A stretch of 64,000 nt of DNA from Clostridia bacterium (GCA_017510525.1 JAFWNC010000019.1:152611-216610); one strand, 5' to 3'; counted from the stretch's first letter, positions 37,983-48,165 are shown. Notes: generated from the sequence alone by a model not told the origin. Numbers and translations are program-made.

Positions 37983-38261
37983 ATGTCAAGATCATTAAAA
38001 AAACAACCTTTCGTAGCTCCTGAATTAATGAAAAGAATTCAAGCTATGAATGAAAGTGGAAAAAAAGAAGTATTAAAAACATGGTCAAGAGCTTCTACAA
38101 TCTACCCAGAAATGGTAGGACACACAATTGCTGTTCATGATGGTAGAAAACATGTACCAGTTTATATTTCAGAAGAAATGATTGGTCATAAATTAGGAGA
38201 ATTTGCTTCAACTAGAACTTTTAAAGGTCATAGTGGAGATAAAAAATCTGCTGTTAAATAA
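37983..38261 (+). CDS. rpsS: 30S ribosomal protein S19
   Basis: A 92-residue S19: [39 protein letters not shown] and [19 protein letters not shown] are all typical. Confidence 0.97.
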   Translation: MSRSLKKQPFVAPELMKRIQAMNESGKKEVLKTWSRASTIYPEMVGHTIAVHDGRKHVPVYISEEMIGHKLGEFASTRTFKGHSGDKKSAVK

Positions 38262-38303
38262 TAAAAATATATAAACGTAAAATCAAAGAAGGAGGATAGC
38301 AAA

Positions 38304-38660
38304 ATGGAAGAAATGCAAGAAGTTCACGAAGCTAAAGCTGTATTAAATTATGCAAGAATTTCACCTAGAAAAGTAAAAATCGTTGCAGATTTAATAAGAG
38401 GTAAAAAAGTTCAAGAAGCTTTAAACATTGTAAAATTTGCTCCAAAAGCTTCAAGTGAAATAATAGAAAAATTATTAAAATCAGCTATTGCAAATGCTGA
38501 AAATAATCACTTCTTAAAAAGTGAAGATTTATATGTTGCAGAAATCTATGCTAACCAAGGTCCAACATTAAAGAGAATTAGACCTGCTGCTAAAGGTTCT
38601 GCAGTTAGAATTAGAAAAAGAACAAGTCATATTACAATAGTATTAAGAGAGGCTAAATAA
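38304..38660 (+). CDS. rplV: 50S ribosomal protein L22
   Basis: A 118-residue L22 with [39 protein letters not shown] and the tunnel loop [20 protein letters not shown]. Confidence 0.97.
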   Translation: MEEMQEVHEAKAVLNYARISPRKVKIVADLIRGKKVQEALNIVKFAPKASSEIIEKLLKSAIANAENNHFLKSEDLYVAEIYANQGPTLKRIRPAAKGSAVRIRKRTSHITIVLREAK

Positions 38661-38680
38661 GAAAGGAGGATCCTAGAAAC

Positions 38681-39346
38681 ATGGGACAAAAAGTACATCC
38701 AAATGGGATAAGAGTAGGTGTTATCAGAGATTGGAATTCAAAATGGTATGCTGATTCTAAAAACTTTGGTGATTACCTAGTAGAGGATTATAAAATCCGT
38801 AAATATGTAAAAAGTAAATTATTTGTTAGCGGAATTTCTAAAATTGAAATAGAAAGAACTGCTAAGTTTGTAAAAGTTAATGTTTATACAGCTAAACCAG
38901 GACTAGTAATAGGAAAAGGTGGAAACTTTGCTGAAACATTAAAAAATGAACTATCAAAAATGATAGGAAAAGATGTTAACTTAAACATTGTTGAAGTTAA
39001 AAATATAGATACAGATGCACAATTAGTTGCAGAAAGTATTTGTAACCAATTAGAGAGAAGAATTTCTTTCAGAAGAGCAATGAAACAAGCAATGCAAAAA
39101 GCTATGAAAGCTGGAGCATTAGGAATTAAAACTGCAGTATCAGGAAGATTAGCTGGTGCTGATATGGCTAGAACTGAATTTTATAAAGAAGGAACTATTC
39201 CTCTTCAAACTTTAAGAGCTGATATCGATTATGGTTTCTATGAAGCTGATACAACTTATGGAAAAATCGGTGTTAAAGTTTGGATTTATAAAGGTGAAGT
39301 TCTTCCTGAAAAGAAAACAAATAAAGCAGAAAGGGGAGAAGAATAA
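38681..39346 (+). CDS. rpsC: 30S ribosomal protein S3
   Basis: A 221-residue S3 starting [20 protein letters not shown], with a KH domain motif [16 protein letters not shown] and [20 protein letters not shown]. The stop overlaps the next start (TAATG). Confidence 0.97.
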   Translation: MGQKVHPNGIRVGVIRDWNSKWYADSKNFGDYLVEDYKIRKYVKSKLFVSGISKIEIERTAKFVKVNVYTAKPGLVIGKGGNFAETLKNELSKMIGKDVNLNIVEVKNIDTDAQLVAESICNQLERRISFRRAMKQAMQKAMKAGALGIKTAVSGRLAGADMARTEFYKEGTIPLQTLRADIDYGFYEADTTYGKIGVKVWIYKGEVLPEKKTNKAERGEE

Positions 39347-39777
39347 TGCCAGTAATGCCAAAAAGAACAAAATATAGAAAAATGCAAAAAGGTAGAATTA
39401 GAGGTAAAGCAACAAGAGGAACTGTTGTTAATGAAGGCGAATATGGATTACAAGCATTAGAAGCTGGATTAATAACAGCAAATCAAATTGAATCTGCCCG
39501 TATTGCAATGACAAGATATATTAAAAGAGGTGGTAAAGTTTGGATTAAAATATTCCCAAACAAACCAATAACTAAAAAACCAGCAGAAACTCGTATGGGT
39601 AAAGGTAAAGGAGCTCCAGAATATTGGGTAGCACCTGTAAAACCAGGAAGAGTTATGTTTGAAATCGCAGGAGTTACAGAAGAAGTAGCTAGAGAAGCAT
39701 TAAGATTAGCATCTCATAAGTTACCTGTTAAAACAAAATTCCTTGCAAGAGAAAATGAAGTAGGCGGTGATGTATAG
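39346..39777 (+). CDS. rplP: 50S ribosomal protein L16
   Basis: A 143-residue L16: [40 protein letters not shown] and [19 protein letters not shown]. Its stop is followed immediately by the L29 start. Confidence 0.97.
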   Translation: MPVMPKRTKYRKMQKGRIRGKATRGTVVNEGEYGLQALEAGLITANQIESARIAMTRYIKRGGKVWIKIFPNKPITKKPAETRMGKGKGAPEYWVAPVKPGRVMFEIAGVTEEVAREALRLASHKLPVKTKFLARENEVGGDV

Positions 39778-39975
39778 ATGAAGATGGATAAAATAAAAGA
39801 AATGTCTTCACCAGAACTTGAGACTGAACTAAGCGAATTAAAATCAGAATTATTTAAATTAAGATTTAGCTTAGCAACTAATGGATTAGATAATCCTATG
39901 AAAATTAAAGAAGTGAAAAAAGACATTGCTAGAGTAAAAACTGAAATGAGTAGAAGAGAAAAAGAAACAAAATAA
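39778..39975 (+). CDS. rpmC: 50S ribosomal protein L29
   Basis: A 65-residue helical L29: SSPELETELSELKSELFKLR and VKKDIARVKTEMSRREKE. The ATG directly follows the rplP stop; an alternative in-frame ATG is two codons in. Confidence 0.96.
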   Translation: MKMDKIKEMSSPELETELSELKSELFKLRFSLATNGLDNPMKIKEVKKDIARVKTEMSRREKETK

Positions 39976-39997
39976 TTGAGAAAGGAGAAATCCAAAA

Positions 39998-40261
39998 ATG
40001 GAAGAAAGAAATCTTCGTAAAACATTAATAGGTGTTGTTGAATCTAATAAAATGGATAAAACTATCGTTGTTAAAGTTGAAGATAGCGTTAGACACCCTA
40101 TTTATAAGAAAACTGTAAAAAGAACATATAAATTAAAAGCTCATGATGAAGAAAATGTATGTCAAATTGGAGACAGAGTAAAAGTTATGGAAACAAGACC
40201 ATTATCTAAAGATAAGAGATGGAGACTTGTTGAAGTTGTTGAAAAAGCAATCATAAAATAA
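39998..40261 (+). CDS. rpsQ: 30S ribosomal protein S17
   Basis: An 87-residue S17: [58 protein letters not shown]. Confidence 0.97.
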   Translation: MEERNLRKTLIGVVESNKMDKTIVVKVEDSVRHPIYKKTVKRTYKLKAHDEENVCQIGDRVKVMETRPLSKDKRWRLVEVVEKAIIK

Positions 40262-40287
40262 AATTGTAAAGAAGGAGGAAGCTGATT

Positions 40288-40656
40288 ATGGTACAGCAAC
40301 AAACAAAGTTAAAAGTAGCTGATAACACTGGTGCAAAAGAGATTATGTGTATTAGATGTTTAGGCGGTTCACATAGAAAATATGCTGAAATAGGTGATGT
40401 AATAATTGCTTCTGTTAAAACTGCAACACCAGGTGGCGTTGTAAAAAAAGGAGAAGTAGTTAGAGCTGTAGTAGTAAGAAGTAAAAAAGGTGCAAGAAGA
40501 GCAGATGGTTCTTATGTAAAATTTGATGAAAACGCTGCTGTTATCATCCGTGAAGATGGTACACCAAGAGGAACTCGTATTTTTGGGCCAGTAGCTAGAG
40601 AGTTAAGAGAAAAGGAATATATGAAAATTCTTTCTCTTGCGCCTGAGGTATTATAG
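40288..40656 (+). CDS. rplN: 50S ribosomal protein L14
   Basis: A 122-residue L14: [40 protein letters not shown] and [20 protein letters not shown]. Confidence 0.97.
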   Translation: MVQQQTKLKVADNTGAKEIMCIRCLGGSHRKYAEIGDVIIASVKTATPGGVVKKGEVVRAVVVRSKKGARRADGSYVKFDENAAVIIREDGTPRGTRIFGPVARELREKEYMKILSLAPEVL

Positions 40657-40692
40657 AAAAAACCTAGATTAAAATGTAAAGAGGTGAAAAGA

Positions 40693-41001
40693 ATGAAGTT
40701 AAAAAAAGGAGATAACGTTAAAGTTTTATCTGGAAATGATAAAGGTAAAACAGGTGAAATCCTAGAAGTTATACCTAAAACACAAAAAATTATTGTTAAA
40801 GGTGTAAATATAAGAAAGAAACATGTTAAACCAAGAAAACAAGGTGAAGAGGGTGGAATTATTTCATCTGAATGTGCAATACATAGTAGTAAAGTAAATA
40901 TCGTATGTCCTAAATGCGGTAAAGCTACTAAAATTGGTTATGAAATAGAAAAAGACGAAAAAGTACGTGTTTGTAAAAAATGCGGAGCAAAATTAAAATA
41001 G
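40693..41001 (+). CDS. rplX: 50S ribosomal protein L24 with C-terminal zinc ribbon
   Basis: From ATG 40693 (GAGGTG upstream) 102 residues: KLKKGDNVKVLSGNDKGKTG is the KOW motif. The C-terminus CPKCGKATKIGYEI and VRVCKKCGAKLK forms a CxxC...CxxC zinc ribbon, a normal feature of clostridial L24. The GTG at 40684 is part of the ribosome site. Confidence 0.96.
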   Translation: MKLKKGDNVKVLSGNDKGKTGEILEVIPKTQKIIVKGVNIRKKHVKPRKQGEEGGIISSECAIHSSKVNIVCPKCGKATKIGYEIEKDEKVRVCKKCGAKLK

Positions 41002-41026
41002 AAAGAAAGGAGGATTTTGAATCCAA

Positions 41027-41566
41027 ATGGAACAATTAAAAGATATTTATAAAAAAGAAGTTATACCTGCAATGATGAAAAAATTTGAATATAAATCAGT
41101 TATGCAAGTTCCTAAGTTAGATAAAATTATTATAAACATTGGACTTGGAGATTTAAAAGATAATCCTAAAGCATTAGATAATGCAATTAATGATTTAACA
41201 ATTATTACAGGACAAAAACCAGTTGTTACAACTGCAAAAAAATCAATTGCAGCTTTCAAATTAAGAGAAGGTGCAAAAATTGGATGTAAAGTAACATTAA
41301 GAGCAGATAAAATGTATGATTTTGCATACAAATTCTTCAATGTAGCTTTACCAAGAGTTAGAGATTTTAGAGGAGTTTCTGATAAATCATTTGATGGTAG
41401 AGGAAACTATTCAATGGGTGTTAAAGAACAATTAATATTCCCAGAAATCGAATATGATAAAATCGATAAAATAAGAGGTATGGATATTATTTTTGTTACA
41501 ACAGCTGAGACAGATGCTGAAGCAAAGGAATTATTATCATTATTAGGAATGCCTTTTAGAAGCTAA
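41027..41566 (+). CDS. rplE: 50S ribosomal protein L5
   Basis: A 179-residue L5: [60 protein letters not shown] and [20 protein letters not shown]. Confidence 0.97.
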   Translation: MEQLKDIYKKEVIPAMMKKFEYKSVMQVPKLDKIIINIGLGDLKDNPKALDNAINDLTIITGQKPVVTTAKKSIAAFKLREGAKIGCKVTLRADKMYDFAYKFFNVALPRVRDFRGVSDKSFDGRGNYSMGVKEQLIFPEIEYDKIDKIRGMDIIFVTTAETDAEAKELLSLLGMPFRS

Positions 41567-41592
41567 AAAGTATTTTATGAAAGGAGAAAATA

Positions 41593-41778
41593 ATGGCTAA
41601 GAAATCATTAAAAGTTAAATGTGCTAGAGAACAAAAATATAAAACAAGAGAATACAATAGATGTAAAATTTGTGGAAGACCACATGCCTATATAAGAAAA
41701 TTTGGAATTTGCCGTGTGTGCTTTAGAGAATTAGCACATAAGGGTGAGATTCCGGGTGTTAAGAAGGCTAGCTGGTAA
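41593..41778 (+). CDS. rpsN: 30S ribosomal protein S14 type Z
   Basis: A 61-residue zinc-binding S14 with [20 protein letters not shown] holding two CxxC pairs, and [19 protein letters not shown] at the end. The stop overlaps the first base of the palindromic element that follows. Confidence 0.97.
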   Translation: MAKKSLKVKCAREQKYKTREYNRCKICGRPHAYIRKFGICRVCFRELAHKGEIPGVKKASW

Positions 41779-41905
41779 AATTTCGATTAAATTCAGCGAT
41801 CTGCACATTTTCATTTCATAAATTAGTTTTCGACGTATAACTCGTACGCCTTCAACCTAATTTATTTCATGAAAATGCACATCTCACTAAATTTAATCAA
41901 AATTT
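41778..41905 (+). repeat. large imperfect palindrome, 48-nt arms (copy 1)
   Basis: Left arm 41778-41825 pairs with right arm 41858-41905; outer parts read AAATTTCGATTAAATTCAGC and GATCTGCACATTTTCAT against AAATTTTGATTAAATTTAGT and GAGATGTGCATTTTCAT on the other strand. The centre is CGACGTATAACTCGTACGCC. It fills the rpsN-rpsH gap and matches the element at 47837 in the outer arms and centre, but not in the inner arms. Confidence 0.7.
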
Positions 41906-41961
41906 AAGAGACATGGTTTTAATAATTATAAAAAAAGTTAGAAAAGGAGGTAAGTAACTAA

Positions 41962-42360
41962 ATGAATATTACAGATCCAATTGCAGATATGTTAACTAGA
42001 ATTAGAAATGCAAATGCTAATAAGTTTAAGACTGTTGATGTTCCAGCTTCAAATATGAAACTTTCAATTGCGCAAGTTTTATTTGAGGAAGGTTATATCA
42101 AGTCTTTTGAAGAAATAAAAAATGATACACAAGGTATCATAAGAATCAATCTAAAATATGATGAAAAAGGAAATAAAGTAATCGCTGGTTTAAAGAGAAT
42201 TAGTAAACCAGGCTTAAGAATTTATGCTTCTAAAGAAGAATTACCAAAAGTTCTTAATGGTTTAGGTATTGCTTTAATTTCTACATCAAAAGGAATTATG
42301 ACTGATAAAAAAGCAAGAGAATTAGGCGTAGGTGGAGAAGTTTTAGCTTACGTATGGTAA
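41962..42360 (+). CDS. rpsH: 30S ribosomal protein S8
   Basis: A 132-residue S8: [56 protein letters not shown] and the C-terminal [20 protein letters not shown]. Confidence 0.97.
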   Translation: MNITDPIADMLTRIRNANANKFKTVDVPASNMKLSIAQVLFEEGYIKSFEEIKNDTQGIIRINLKYDEKGNKVIAGLKRISKPGLRIYASKEELPKVLNGLGIALISTSKGIMTDKKARELGVGGEVLAYVW

Positions 42361-42367
42361 TAAAAAT

Positions 42368-42400
42368 AGACAAGGAGAACACTGGAGTGTCCCCTGTCCT
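42368..42400 (+). repeat. degenerate short palindrome between rpsH and rplF
   Basis: AGACAAGGAGAACACTGGAG then TGTCCCCTGTCCT, an imperfect inverted repeat in the 71-bp gap. It resembles the dispersed palindromes but has lost the outer arms. Confidence 0.4.
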
Positions 42401-42431
42401 ATAAAAATAAGAAAGAAGGAGGAGACCTTAA

Positions 42432-42971
42432 ATGTCAAGAATAGGAAATAGCCCAATTACAGTTCCAGCTGGTGTTGAAGTTAAATTAGATGGACAAAAA
42501 ATAACTGTAAAAGGACCTAAAGGAACATTAGAAAGAGAAATACATAATAATATAAAAGTTACTCTTGATGGTACTGAAATTAAAGTTGAAAGACCAAATG
42601 ATGAACCTTTCAATAGAAGTTTACATGGTTTAACAAGAACTTTAATTAATAACATGATTAAAGGTACTACTGAAGAGTTTACAAGAAAATTAGAAGTTAA
42701 TGGTGTTGGTTATAGAGCACAAAAAAGAGGAAAAACTTTAGTTTTAACTCTAGGATATTCTCATCCAGTAGAAATGGAAGAACCAGAAGGAATTACTTTT
42801 GAAGTACCAAGTCCAAATGAAATAATCGTTAAAGGAATTGATAAAGAAAAAGTAGGTCAAACAGCTGCTGTTATAAGAACTAAGAGACCACCTGAAGTAT
42901 ATAGAGGTAAAGGTATTAAATATGCTGAAGAGGTTATTAGACGTAAAGAGGGTAAGGCTGGCAAAAAATAA
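42432..42971 (+). CDS. rplF: 50S ribosomal protein L6
   Basis: A 179-residue L6: [59 protein letters not shown] and [20 protein letters not shown]. Confidence 0.97.
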   Translation: MSRIGNSPITVPAGVEVKLDGQKITVKGPKGTLEREIHNNIKVTLDGTEIKVERPNDEPFNRSLHGLTRTLINNMIKGTTEEFTRKLEVNGVGYRAQKRGKTLVLTLGYSHPVEMEEPEGITFEVPSPNEIIVKGIDKEKVGQTAAVIRTKRPPEVYRGKGIKYAEEVIRRKEGKAGKK

Positions 42972-42976
42972 ACCGT

Positions 42977-43104
42977 GTAAACAAATGAAAAGCGGCATCT
43001 TGCGCCATGTCAAGCTGCGTAAAATTCTTTTCAATATACCTTAAGTATTATTTCAAAGAATTTTACTTGCTTTCCTAGCAATATACCACTTTTGCTTTGT
43101 TTAA
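42977..43104 (+). repeat. large imperfect palindrome, about 50-nt arms (copy 2)
   Basis: GTAAACAAATGAAAAGCGGC at the left pairs with GCTTTGTTTAA at the right, and the inner GTAAAATTCTTTT pairs with AAAGAATTTTAC around an AT-rich centre. The arms have several mismatches and a small gap. It occupies the rplF-rplR gap of 202 bp, in which I see no gene. Confidence 0.6.
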
Positions 43105-43173
43105 AAATATTTTATTTATAAATATTGAATTAATATTAATTTTAATATAAAATTGGAGAAAGGAGTTTAAGTT

Positions 43174-43533
43174 ATGGTTTCAAAGACAGATAGAAAATTC
43201 GAAAGAGTTAGAAGACATAAAAGAGTTCGTACTAAAATAAGTGGAACAGCTGAATGTCCAAGATTATGTGTATATAGAAGTAATACTAATTTATATGTTC
43301 AAGTAATCGATGATGATAAACAAACTACTTTAGTTAGTGCTTCTACTTTAGATAAAGAAATTAAAACTAAAAAAGCTAATAAAGAAGCAGCTAAAGAATT
43401 AGGTACATTAATAGCTAAAAGAGCTAAGGAAAAAGGTATCGAAACTGTTGTATATGATAGAGGTGGATATATCTATCATGGTGTTGTTAAAGAATTAGCT
43501 GAAGCTGCTAGAGAAGGCGGATTAAAATTCTAA
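43174..43533 (+). CDS. rplR: 50S ribosomal protein L18
   Basis: A 119-residue L18: [40 protein letters not shown] and [20 protein letters not shown]. Confidence 0.97.
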   Translation: MVSKTDRKFERVRRHKRVRTKISGTAECPRLCVYRSNTNLYVQVIDDDKQTTLVSASTLDKEIKTKKANKEAAKELGTLIAKRAKEKGIETVVYDRGGYIYHGVVKELAEAAREGGLKF

Positions 43534-43560
43534 AATTAAAGAAAGGAGAAACTTGTTTTC

Positions 43561-44052
43561 ATGGAAAGAGAAGAAGTTCAAGAATTAAAAGAAAAAGTAG
43601 TTGCTATCAATAGAGTTGCTAAAGTTGTTAAAGGTGGTAGAACTTTCAGATTCAGCGCTGTTGTTGTTGTTGGAGATGAACAAGGACATGTTGGTGTTGG
43701 AAATGGAAAGGCTTCAGAAGTTCCTGATGCAATCAAAAAAGCAATTGAAGAAGCTAAGAAGAATTTAGTTGAAGTTCCAATCGTTGGAACAACAATTCCT
43801 CATGAATATATTGGGAAATTTGGTGCAGCAACTGTTATATTAAAACCAGGAGAAGAAGGTTCTGGAGTTATCGCTGGTGGTAGCGTAAGACCAGTATTAG
43901 AACTTGCTGGATATAGAGATATAAAAACAAAAGTTATTGGAACAAACAATCCTAGAAATGTTGTATATGCTACAATTGAAGCTTTAAAGAATATGAGCAC
44001 AATTGAAGAAGTAGCTAAAAAAAGAGGAAAAAAAGTATCTGAAATATTATAA
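43561..44052 (+). CDS. rpsE: 30S ribosomal protein S5
   Basis: A 163-residue S5: [60 protein letters not shown] and [16 protein letters not shown]. The next gene in the usual order, rpmD, is absent. Confidence 0.97.
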   Translation: MEREEVQELKEKVVAINRVAKVVKGGRTFRFSAVVVVGDEQGHVGVGNGKASEVPDAIKKAIEEAKKNLVEVPIVGTTIPHEYIGKFGAATVILKPGEEGSGVIAGGSVRPVLELAGYRDIKTKVIGTNNPRNVVYATIEALKNMSTIEEVAKKRGKKVSEIL

Positions 44053-44063
44053 TTTAATATAGA

Positions 44064-44175
44064 TGATGGCTTAGTTTGAGCAATTTGGGGACACGTACCA
44101 AAAACAGCTCAAACTAAATAGAAAAATTGAGCTGTTTTTGGTACGTGTCCCCAAATTGCTCAAACTAAGCCATCA
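44064..44175 (+). repeat. perfect 49-bp-arm palindrome at the rpmD position
   Basis: Arms 44064-44112 and 44127-44175 are exact complements, with a 14-nt loop (ACTAAATAGAAAAA). The arm contains GGGGACACGTACC. It fills the gap between rpsE and rplO, where rpmD (L30) normally sits. It shares the GGGGAC-ACGT-type arm with the palindrome at 52915. Confidence 0.88.
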
Positions 44176-44215
44176 CCTTATAACAAACTTAAATTTGAAG
44201 GAGGTGCAAACTTAA

Positions 44216-44650
44216 ATGGAATTAGGAAATCTAAAACCAGCTGAAAAGAAAGTAGCAAGAAAAAGAGTAGGTCGTGGAATAGGTTCAGGACTTGGAAAAA
44301 CTTCTGGAAAAGGACATAAAGGACAAAAAGCTAGATCAGGTGGAGGAGTTAGAAGAGGTTTTGAAGGAGGTCAAACACCTTTATATAGAAGATTACCAAA
44401 AAGAGGATTTAAGAATATAAATCATAAAGAATATACTGAAATTACTTTAACAATGTTAAATAAATCAGAAGCTACAGAAGTTACTGCTGAAAGCTTAATT
44501 TCTGAAGGAATCATTAGTAAAGTAAATGATGGAATAGTAGTTCTTGGAACAGGAAAATTAGAAAAGAAATTAACTGTTAAAGCAAATAGATTTACTAAAA
44601 CTGCTGCAGAAAAAATTGAAGCTGCAGGCGGAAAGATAGAGGTGGTATAA
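44216..44650 (+). CDS. rplO: 50S ribosomal protein L15
   Basis: A 144-residue L15: [57 protein letters not shown]. Its TAA overlaps the secY start. Confidence 0.97.
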   Translation: MELGNLKPAEKKVARKRVGRGIGSGLGKTSGKGHKGQKARSGGGVRRGFEGGQTPLYRRLPKRGFKNINHKEYTEITLTMLNKSEATEVTAESLISEGIISKVNDGIVVLGTGKLEKKLTVKANRFTKTAAEKIEAAGGKIEVV

Positions 44651-45975
44651 TGTTTAAAACTATAAAAAATGCATTAAAAACACCTGAAGTAAGAAAAAAA
44701 CTATTATATACAGTATTATTAATTGTTGTATTCAGGTTTGGTTGTTATATAACAGTACCAGGAGTAAATTCTTCATTATTAAAACAAGAAGTTGAAAGTG
44801 CTACAGGTACATTAACAGGGTTAATCAATACAATTTCTGGAGGTGCTTTCTCAAGACTTTCAATATTTGCTATGTCAATTAGCCCATATATCACAGCTTC
44901 AATTGTTATTCAATTATTAGGAATGATAATTCCATCTTTAGAGAAAACAATTAAAGAAGGTGGAGAAGCTGGAAAAAGAAAAGTAAATTTATATACTAAA
45001 TTACTTACTGTTGTATTAGCTGCTATAGAAGCTGTAGGTATTTATATTTCATATAGCAAAAATAGTAGTTCAGTATTTATAGATCCAAGTTTTAAAACAG
45101 GTGCAATTTTCGTTATTGCATTAATGGCAGGAACTGCATTATTAATGTGGCTTGGAGAACAAATTACAAGTAAAGGTATCGGAAATGGTATTTCAATGTT
45201 GATTTTCGTTGGTATTATTTCTGGTTTACCAAATGGTGCTTTAAAAGTATTTAATTTAGCATTCAACCCATTTACAACAGCAAACTTTATTATTGCTCTT
45301 GGAATTATAATTGGTGCAATAGTATTAGTTTCAGGAGTTGTATTTGTACAAGAAGCTGAAAGAAGAGTACCAGTTCAATATGCTAAAAAAGTTGTTGGAA
45401 GAAAAATGTATGGTGGACAAAATACACATATACCATTAAAACTTGCTATGGCAGGTGTAATGCCAGTTATCTTTGCTTCATCATTCATGACATTCCCAGC
45501 AATGTTAATTCAAATCTTTTCACCATCATCAGTTGGTGGAACAGGATTTTTATCAGGATTATATCAATTCTCAATTGCAACATCTACTTCACAAGGAGTT
45601 GGAATAGGATATGCAATTGCTAATGCAGTAGTATATTTATTCTTAATATTAGGATTTACATTCTTCTATACATATGCTACATTTAATCCTGCAGAAGTTG
45701 CAAACACAATTAAGAAAAATGGTGGTTTCGTTCCAGGAATAAGAGCTGGAAAACCAACAGCTGATTATATTTCTTCAATACTATTAAAATTAACATGGTT
45801 TGGAGGATTGTTCTTAAGTATAATTGCTGTAATACCAATGCTTATGAGATTTGGACCAATCGATTTAGCATTTGGTGGTACGTCAATCTTAATCGTAGTT
45901 GGTGTTGCACTTGAAACAGTACAACAATTAGAATCTCAATTAGTAATGAGACACTATAAAGGATTCTTAGAATAA
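44650..45975 (+). CDS. secY: preprotein translocase subunit SecY
   Basis: A 441-residue ten-helix channel protein. It has VFRFGCYITVPGVN, the plug-region SGGAFSRLSIFAMSISPYIT, EAERRVPVQYAKKVVGRKMY, IPLKLAMAGVMPVIFASSFM and PTADYISSILLKLTWFGGL. The ATG overlaps the rplO stop codon, so translation is coupled. Confidence 0.97.
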   Translation: MFKTIKNALKTPEVRKKLLYTVLLIVVFRFGCYITVPGVNSSLLKQEVESATGTLTGLINTISGGAFSRLSIFAMSISPYITASIVIQLLGMIIPSLEKTIKEGGEAGKRKVNLYTKLLTVVLAAIEAVGIYISYSKNSSSVFIDPSFKTGAIFVIALMAGTALLMWLGEQITSKGIGNGISMLIFVGIISGLPNGALKVFNLAFNPFTTANFIIALGIIIGAIVLVSGVVFVQEAERRVPVQYAKKVVGRKMYGGQNTHIPLKLAMAGVMPVIFASSFMTFPAMLIQIFSPSSVGGTGFLSGLYQFSIATSTSQGVGIGYAIANAVVYLFLILGFTFFYTYATFNPAEVANTIKKNGGFVPGIRAGKPTADYISSILLKLTWFGGLFLSIIAVIPMLMRFGPIDLAFGGTSILIVVGVALETVQQLESQLVMRHYKGFLE

Positions 45976-45995
45976 TAAATACATGTTGAAATGTT

Positions 45996-46068
45996 GCCTC
46001 TACAAAGCGTAGGGGCACATTGCAATGTGTCTCTACTTTTAAAATGGGATATATTGCAATGTGCCAAT
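45996..46068 (+). repeat. nested TGTAGGGG-type palindromic repeats before adk
   Basis: GCCTCTACAAAGCGTAGGGG forms one pairing and GTAGGGGCACATTGCAATGT with GTCTCTAC (46009-46036) another; a partial copy TATTGCAATGTGCC follows at 46051-46064. The core CACATTGCAATGTG is identical to the copy at 48259. Confidence 0.65.
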
Positions 46069-46102
46069 ACAATTTTTTAATATATACAAAGGAGATGATT
46101 TT

Positions 46103-46774
46103 ATGATTATTATTATGTTAGGAGCTCAAGGAACAGGAAAAGGAACAGTAGCAGGTTTATTATCAAATGAACTACATATTCCTCAAATTTCAACAGGAGA
46201 TGTATTTAGAAAAAATATAAAAGATAAAACAGAACTTGGAGAAGAAGCAAATAAATATATTTCAAAAGGACAATTAGTTCCAGATGAAATCACAATTCCA
46301 ATGGTTATAAATGAACTAGATTCTGAACAAGCAAAAAATGGTGCAATATTAGATGGATTTCCAAGAACAATAGAACAAGCACAAAAACTAAAAGAGATTT
46401 TATCTGAAAGAAATAATAAATTAGACTTAGTTATTAATCTTATAAGTCCAAGAGATGAGATAATAACAAGAATAGTAGATAGAAGAGTTTGCCCAAATTG
46501 TAAAGCAACATTCAATTTAAAATTACATCCACCAATTAAAGAAGGAATTTGTGATAACTGTGGTCATGAATTAAAACAAAGAGAAGATGATATGGATGAA
46601 CAATCAATAAAAAATAGATTAGAAATATATGACAAACAAACTAGCCCATTAGTTGAATATTACAAAAAAGAAGGAATATTAAGAACAGAAGAAATAAGCT
46701 TAAGAATTAATAGAATGGGTAAAGATGTTGCTGAAGATATTATAGGTGATTTAAAGAAAGAAGGTAAAATCTAG
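46103..46774 (+). CDS. adk: adenylate kinase
   Basis: A 223-residue enzyme interconverting AMP+ATP and 2 ADP. ATG 46103 follows AAAGGAGATGATTTT. The P-loop reads GAQGTGKGT instead of the usual GxPGxGKGT, then QISTGDVFRKNI, ILDGFPRTIEQAQKL, and a zinc-type lid with CPNC...CDNC (VCPNCKATFNL, GICDNCGHEL). DRRVCP and EQSIKNRLEIYDKQTSPLVE are typical. Confidence 0.95.
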   Translation: MIIIMLGAQGTGKGTVAGLLSNELHIPQISTGDVFRKNIKDKTELGEEANKYISKGQLVPDEITIPMVINELDSEQAKNGAILDGFPRTIEQAQKLKEILSERNNKLDLVINLISPRDEIITRIVDRRVCPNCKATFNLKLHPPIKEGICDNCGHELKQREDDMDEQSIKNRLEIYDKQTSPLVEYYKKEGILRTEEISLRINRMGKDVAEDIIGDLKKEGKI

Positions 46775-47547
46775 TGGTAACTATAAAATCTAAAAGAGAA
46801 ATTGAGATAATGAAAGAAGCGTGTAAGCTAACAGCTCAAACTCATGAGGTTTTAAAAGAAGCAATTAGACCAGGAATTTCTACATTGGAGTTAGATAAAA
46901 TTGCTGAAGATTTTATAAGAAAGAATGGCGGAATTCCAGCACAAAAAGGATATCCAAGTGGAATCAAAGGTGTTCCAAATTTTCCTGGAACAATATGTGC
47001 TTCAATAAATGATGAAGTAATTCATGGAATCCCATCAAAAAGAGTAATATTACATGAAGGCGATATAATAAAAATTGATTTAGTAGTATTAAAAAACGGA
47101 TTTCATGGAGATGCAGCTAGAACATATATAGTTGGAAAACCAAATTCAGAAGAAGATCAAAAGTTAGTAGAAGTTACAAAACAAGCCTTTTTTGAAGGAA
47201 TAAAATATGCAACTAAAGGAAATAGAGTTGGTGATATTTCTAACGCAATATATGAATATGTTACTAGAAATGGATTTAGCATTTTAAAAGAATTCCAAGG
47301 CCATGGAATTGGAAGACAAATGCATGAAGATCCAGGAGTTCCAAACTATGGAAAACCAGGAAAAGGAATGAGATTAGAACCAGGTATGACAATAGCTGTA
47401 GAACCTATGGTTATAGCAGGAAAACCTGATATTTTTGAACTTGATGATGGTTGGACAATAGTTTCTGATGATGGATCAAACACTGCACATTATGAAAATA
47501 CAATTTTAATTACAGAAAAAGAGCCAGAGATATTGACATTAGGTTAA
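46774..47547 (+). CDS. map: methionine aminopeptidase, type I
   Basis: A 257-residue enzyme that removes N-terminal Met. Metal ligands are in IKIDLVVLKNGFHGDAARTY (two Asp), GHGIGRQMHEDPGVPNYG (His) and TIAVEPMV (Glu), with TAHYENTILIT at the end. The GTG start shares its G with the adk stop (TAGTG). Confidence 0.96.
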   Translation: MVTIKSKREIEIMKEACKLTAQTHEVLKEAIRPGISTLELDKIAEDFIRKNGGIPAQKGYPSGIKGVPNFPGTICASINDEVIHGIPSKRVILHEGDIIKIDLVVLKNGFHGDAARTYIVGKPNSEEDQKLVEVTKQAFFEGIKYATKGNRVGDISNAIYEYVTRNGFSILKEFQGHGIGRQMHEDPGVPNYGKPGKGMRLEPGMTIAVEPMVIAGKPDIFELDDGWTIVSDDGSNTAHYENTILITEKEPEILTLG

Positions 47548-47619
47548 AAATGTTATATACTATATTAGCTTACTGCAGGAAAAGGCAGTAAAATATACCT
47601 TATTTTGGGAGGAAAAAAA

Positions 47620-47838
47620 TTGTCAAAAGAGGATGTAATAGAGGTAGAAGGTACAGTTATAGAGACTTTACCAAATACAAATTTTAAAGTTGAACTTGAT
47701 AATGGGCATGTAGTATTAGCTCATATTTCTGGAAAATTAAGAATGAATTATATCAAAATTTTGCCAGGTGATAAAGTTAAATTAGAATTATCTCCATATG
47801 ATCTTTCTAAAGGCAGAATTACATGGAGAGCAAAATAA
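47620..47838 (+). CDS. infA: translation initiation factor IF-1
   Basis: 72 residues from a TTG start at 47620 with GGGAGG seven bases upstream. [40 protein letters not shown] and [16 protein letters not shown] are canonical. The upstream in-frame TTG at 47605 is part of the ribosome site region. Confidence 0.96.
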   Translation: MSKEDVIEVEGTVIETLPNTNFKVELDNGHVVLAHISGKLRMNYIKILPGDKVKLELSPYDLSKGRITWRAK

Positions 47839-47961
47839 ATTTAATGAAAATCAGCAATCTGTATATTTTTGCAAAATAATACAAACATCGATGTACAAAA
47901 GTACACCTTCAGCTTGTATCATTTTACAAAAATACACATCTTACTAATTTTGATTAAATTT
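47837..47961 (+). repeat. large imperfect palindrome, 48-nt arms (copy 3)
   Basis: Left arm 47837-47884 and right arm 47914-47961 pair with about nine mismatches. Outer arms (AAATTTAATGAAAATCAGCA, ATCTG) resemble copy 1 at 41778; the inner arm GCAAAATAATACAA is different from copy 1 but matched by its own right arm. The centre ATCGATGTACAAAAGTACACC resembles that of copy 1 (stated as ATCGATGTAC and GTACACCTTC). Confidence 0.7.
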
Positions 47962-48042
47962 AAATAAACAATGTTAATAATTGCAAGAGCAATTTGAATA
48001 AAGAATTAACCCAAAAATAAAATATAAGTAGAGGTGAAAAAA

Positions 48043-48156
48043 ATGAAAGTAAGACCATCAGTTAAGAAAATTTGCGAAAAATGTAAAATTATAAAAAGAA
48101 AAGGAAAGATCAGAGTAATCTGTGAAAATCCTAAACATAAACAAAGACAAGGTTAA
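48043..48156 (+). CDS. rpmJ: 50S ribosomal protein L36
   Basis: A 37-residue protein with GAGGTG upstream: [20 protein letters not shown], then [17 protein letters not shown]. It has the zinc ligands CxxC, C and H, so this is the zinc-binding form. It is in the normal place between infA and rpsM. Confidence 0.97.
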   Translation: MKVRPSVKKICEKCKIIKRKGKIRVICENPKHKQRQG

Positions 48157-48165
48157 TTAAACCTA

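Noticed and set aside
44053-44215. A cryptic rpmD gene or a transcription terminator between rpsE and rplO
   Set aside because: No frame gives an L30-like sequence, and the hairpin has no U-run, so termination inside the essential operon is unlikely.
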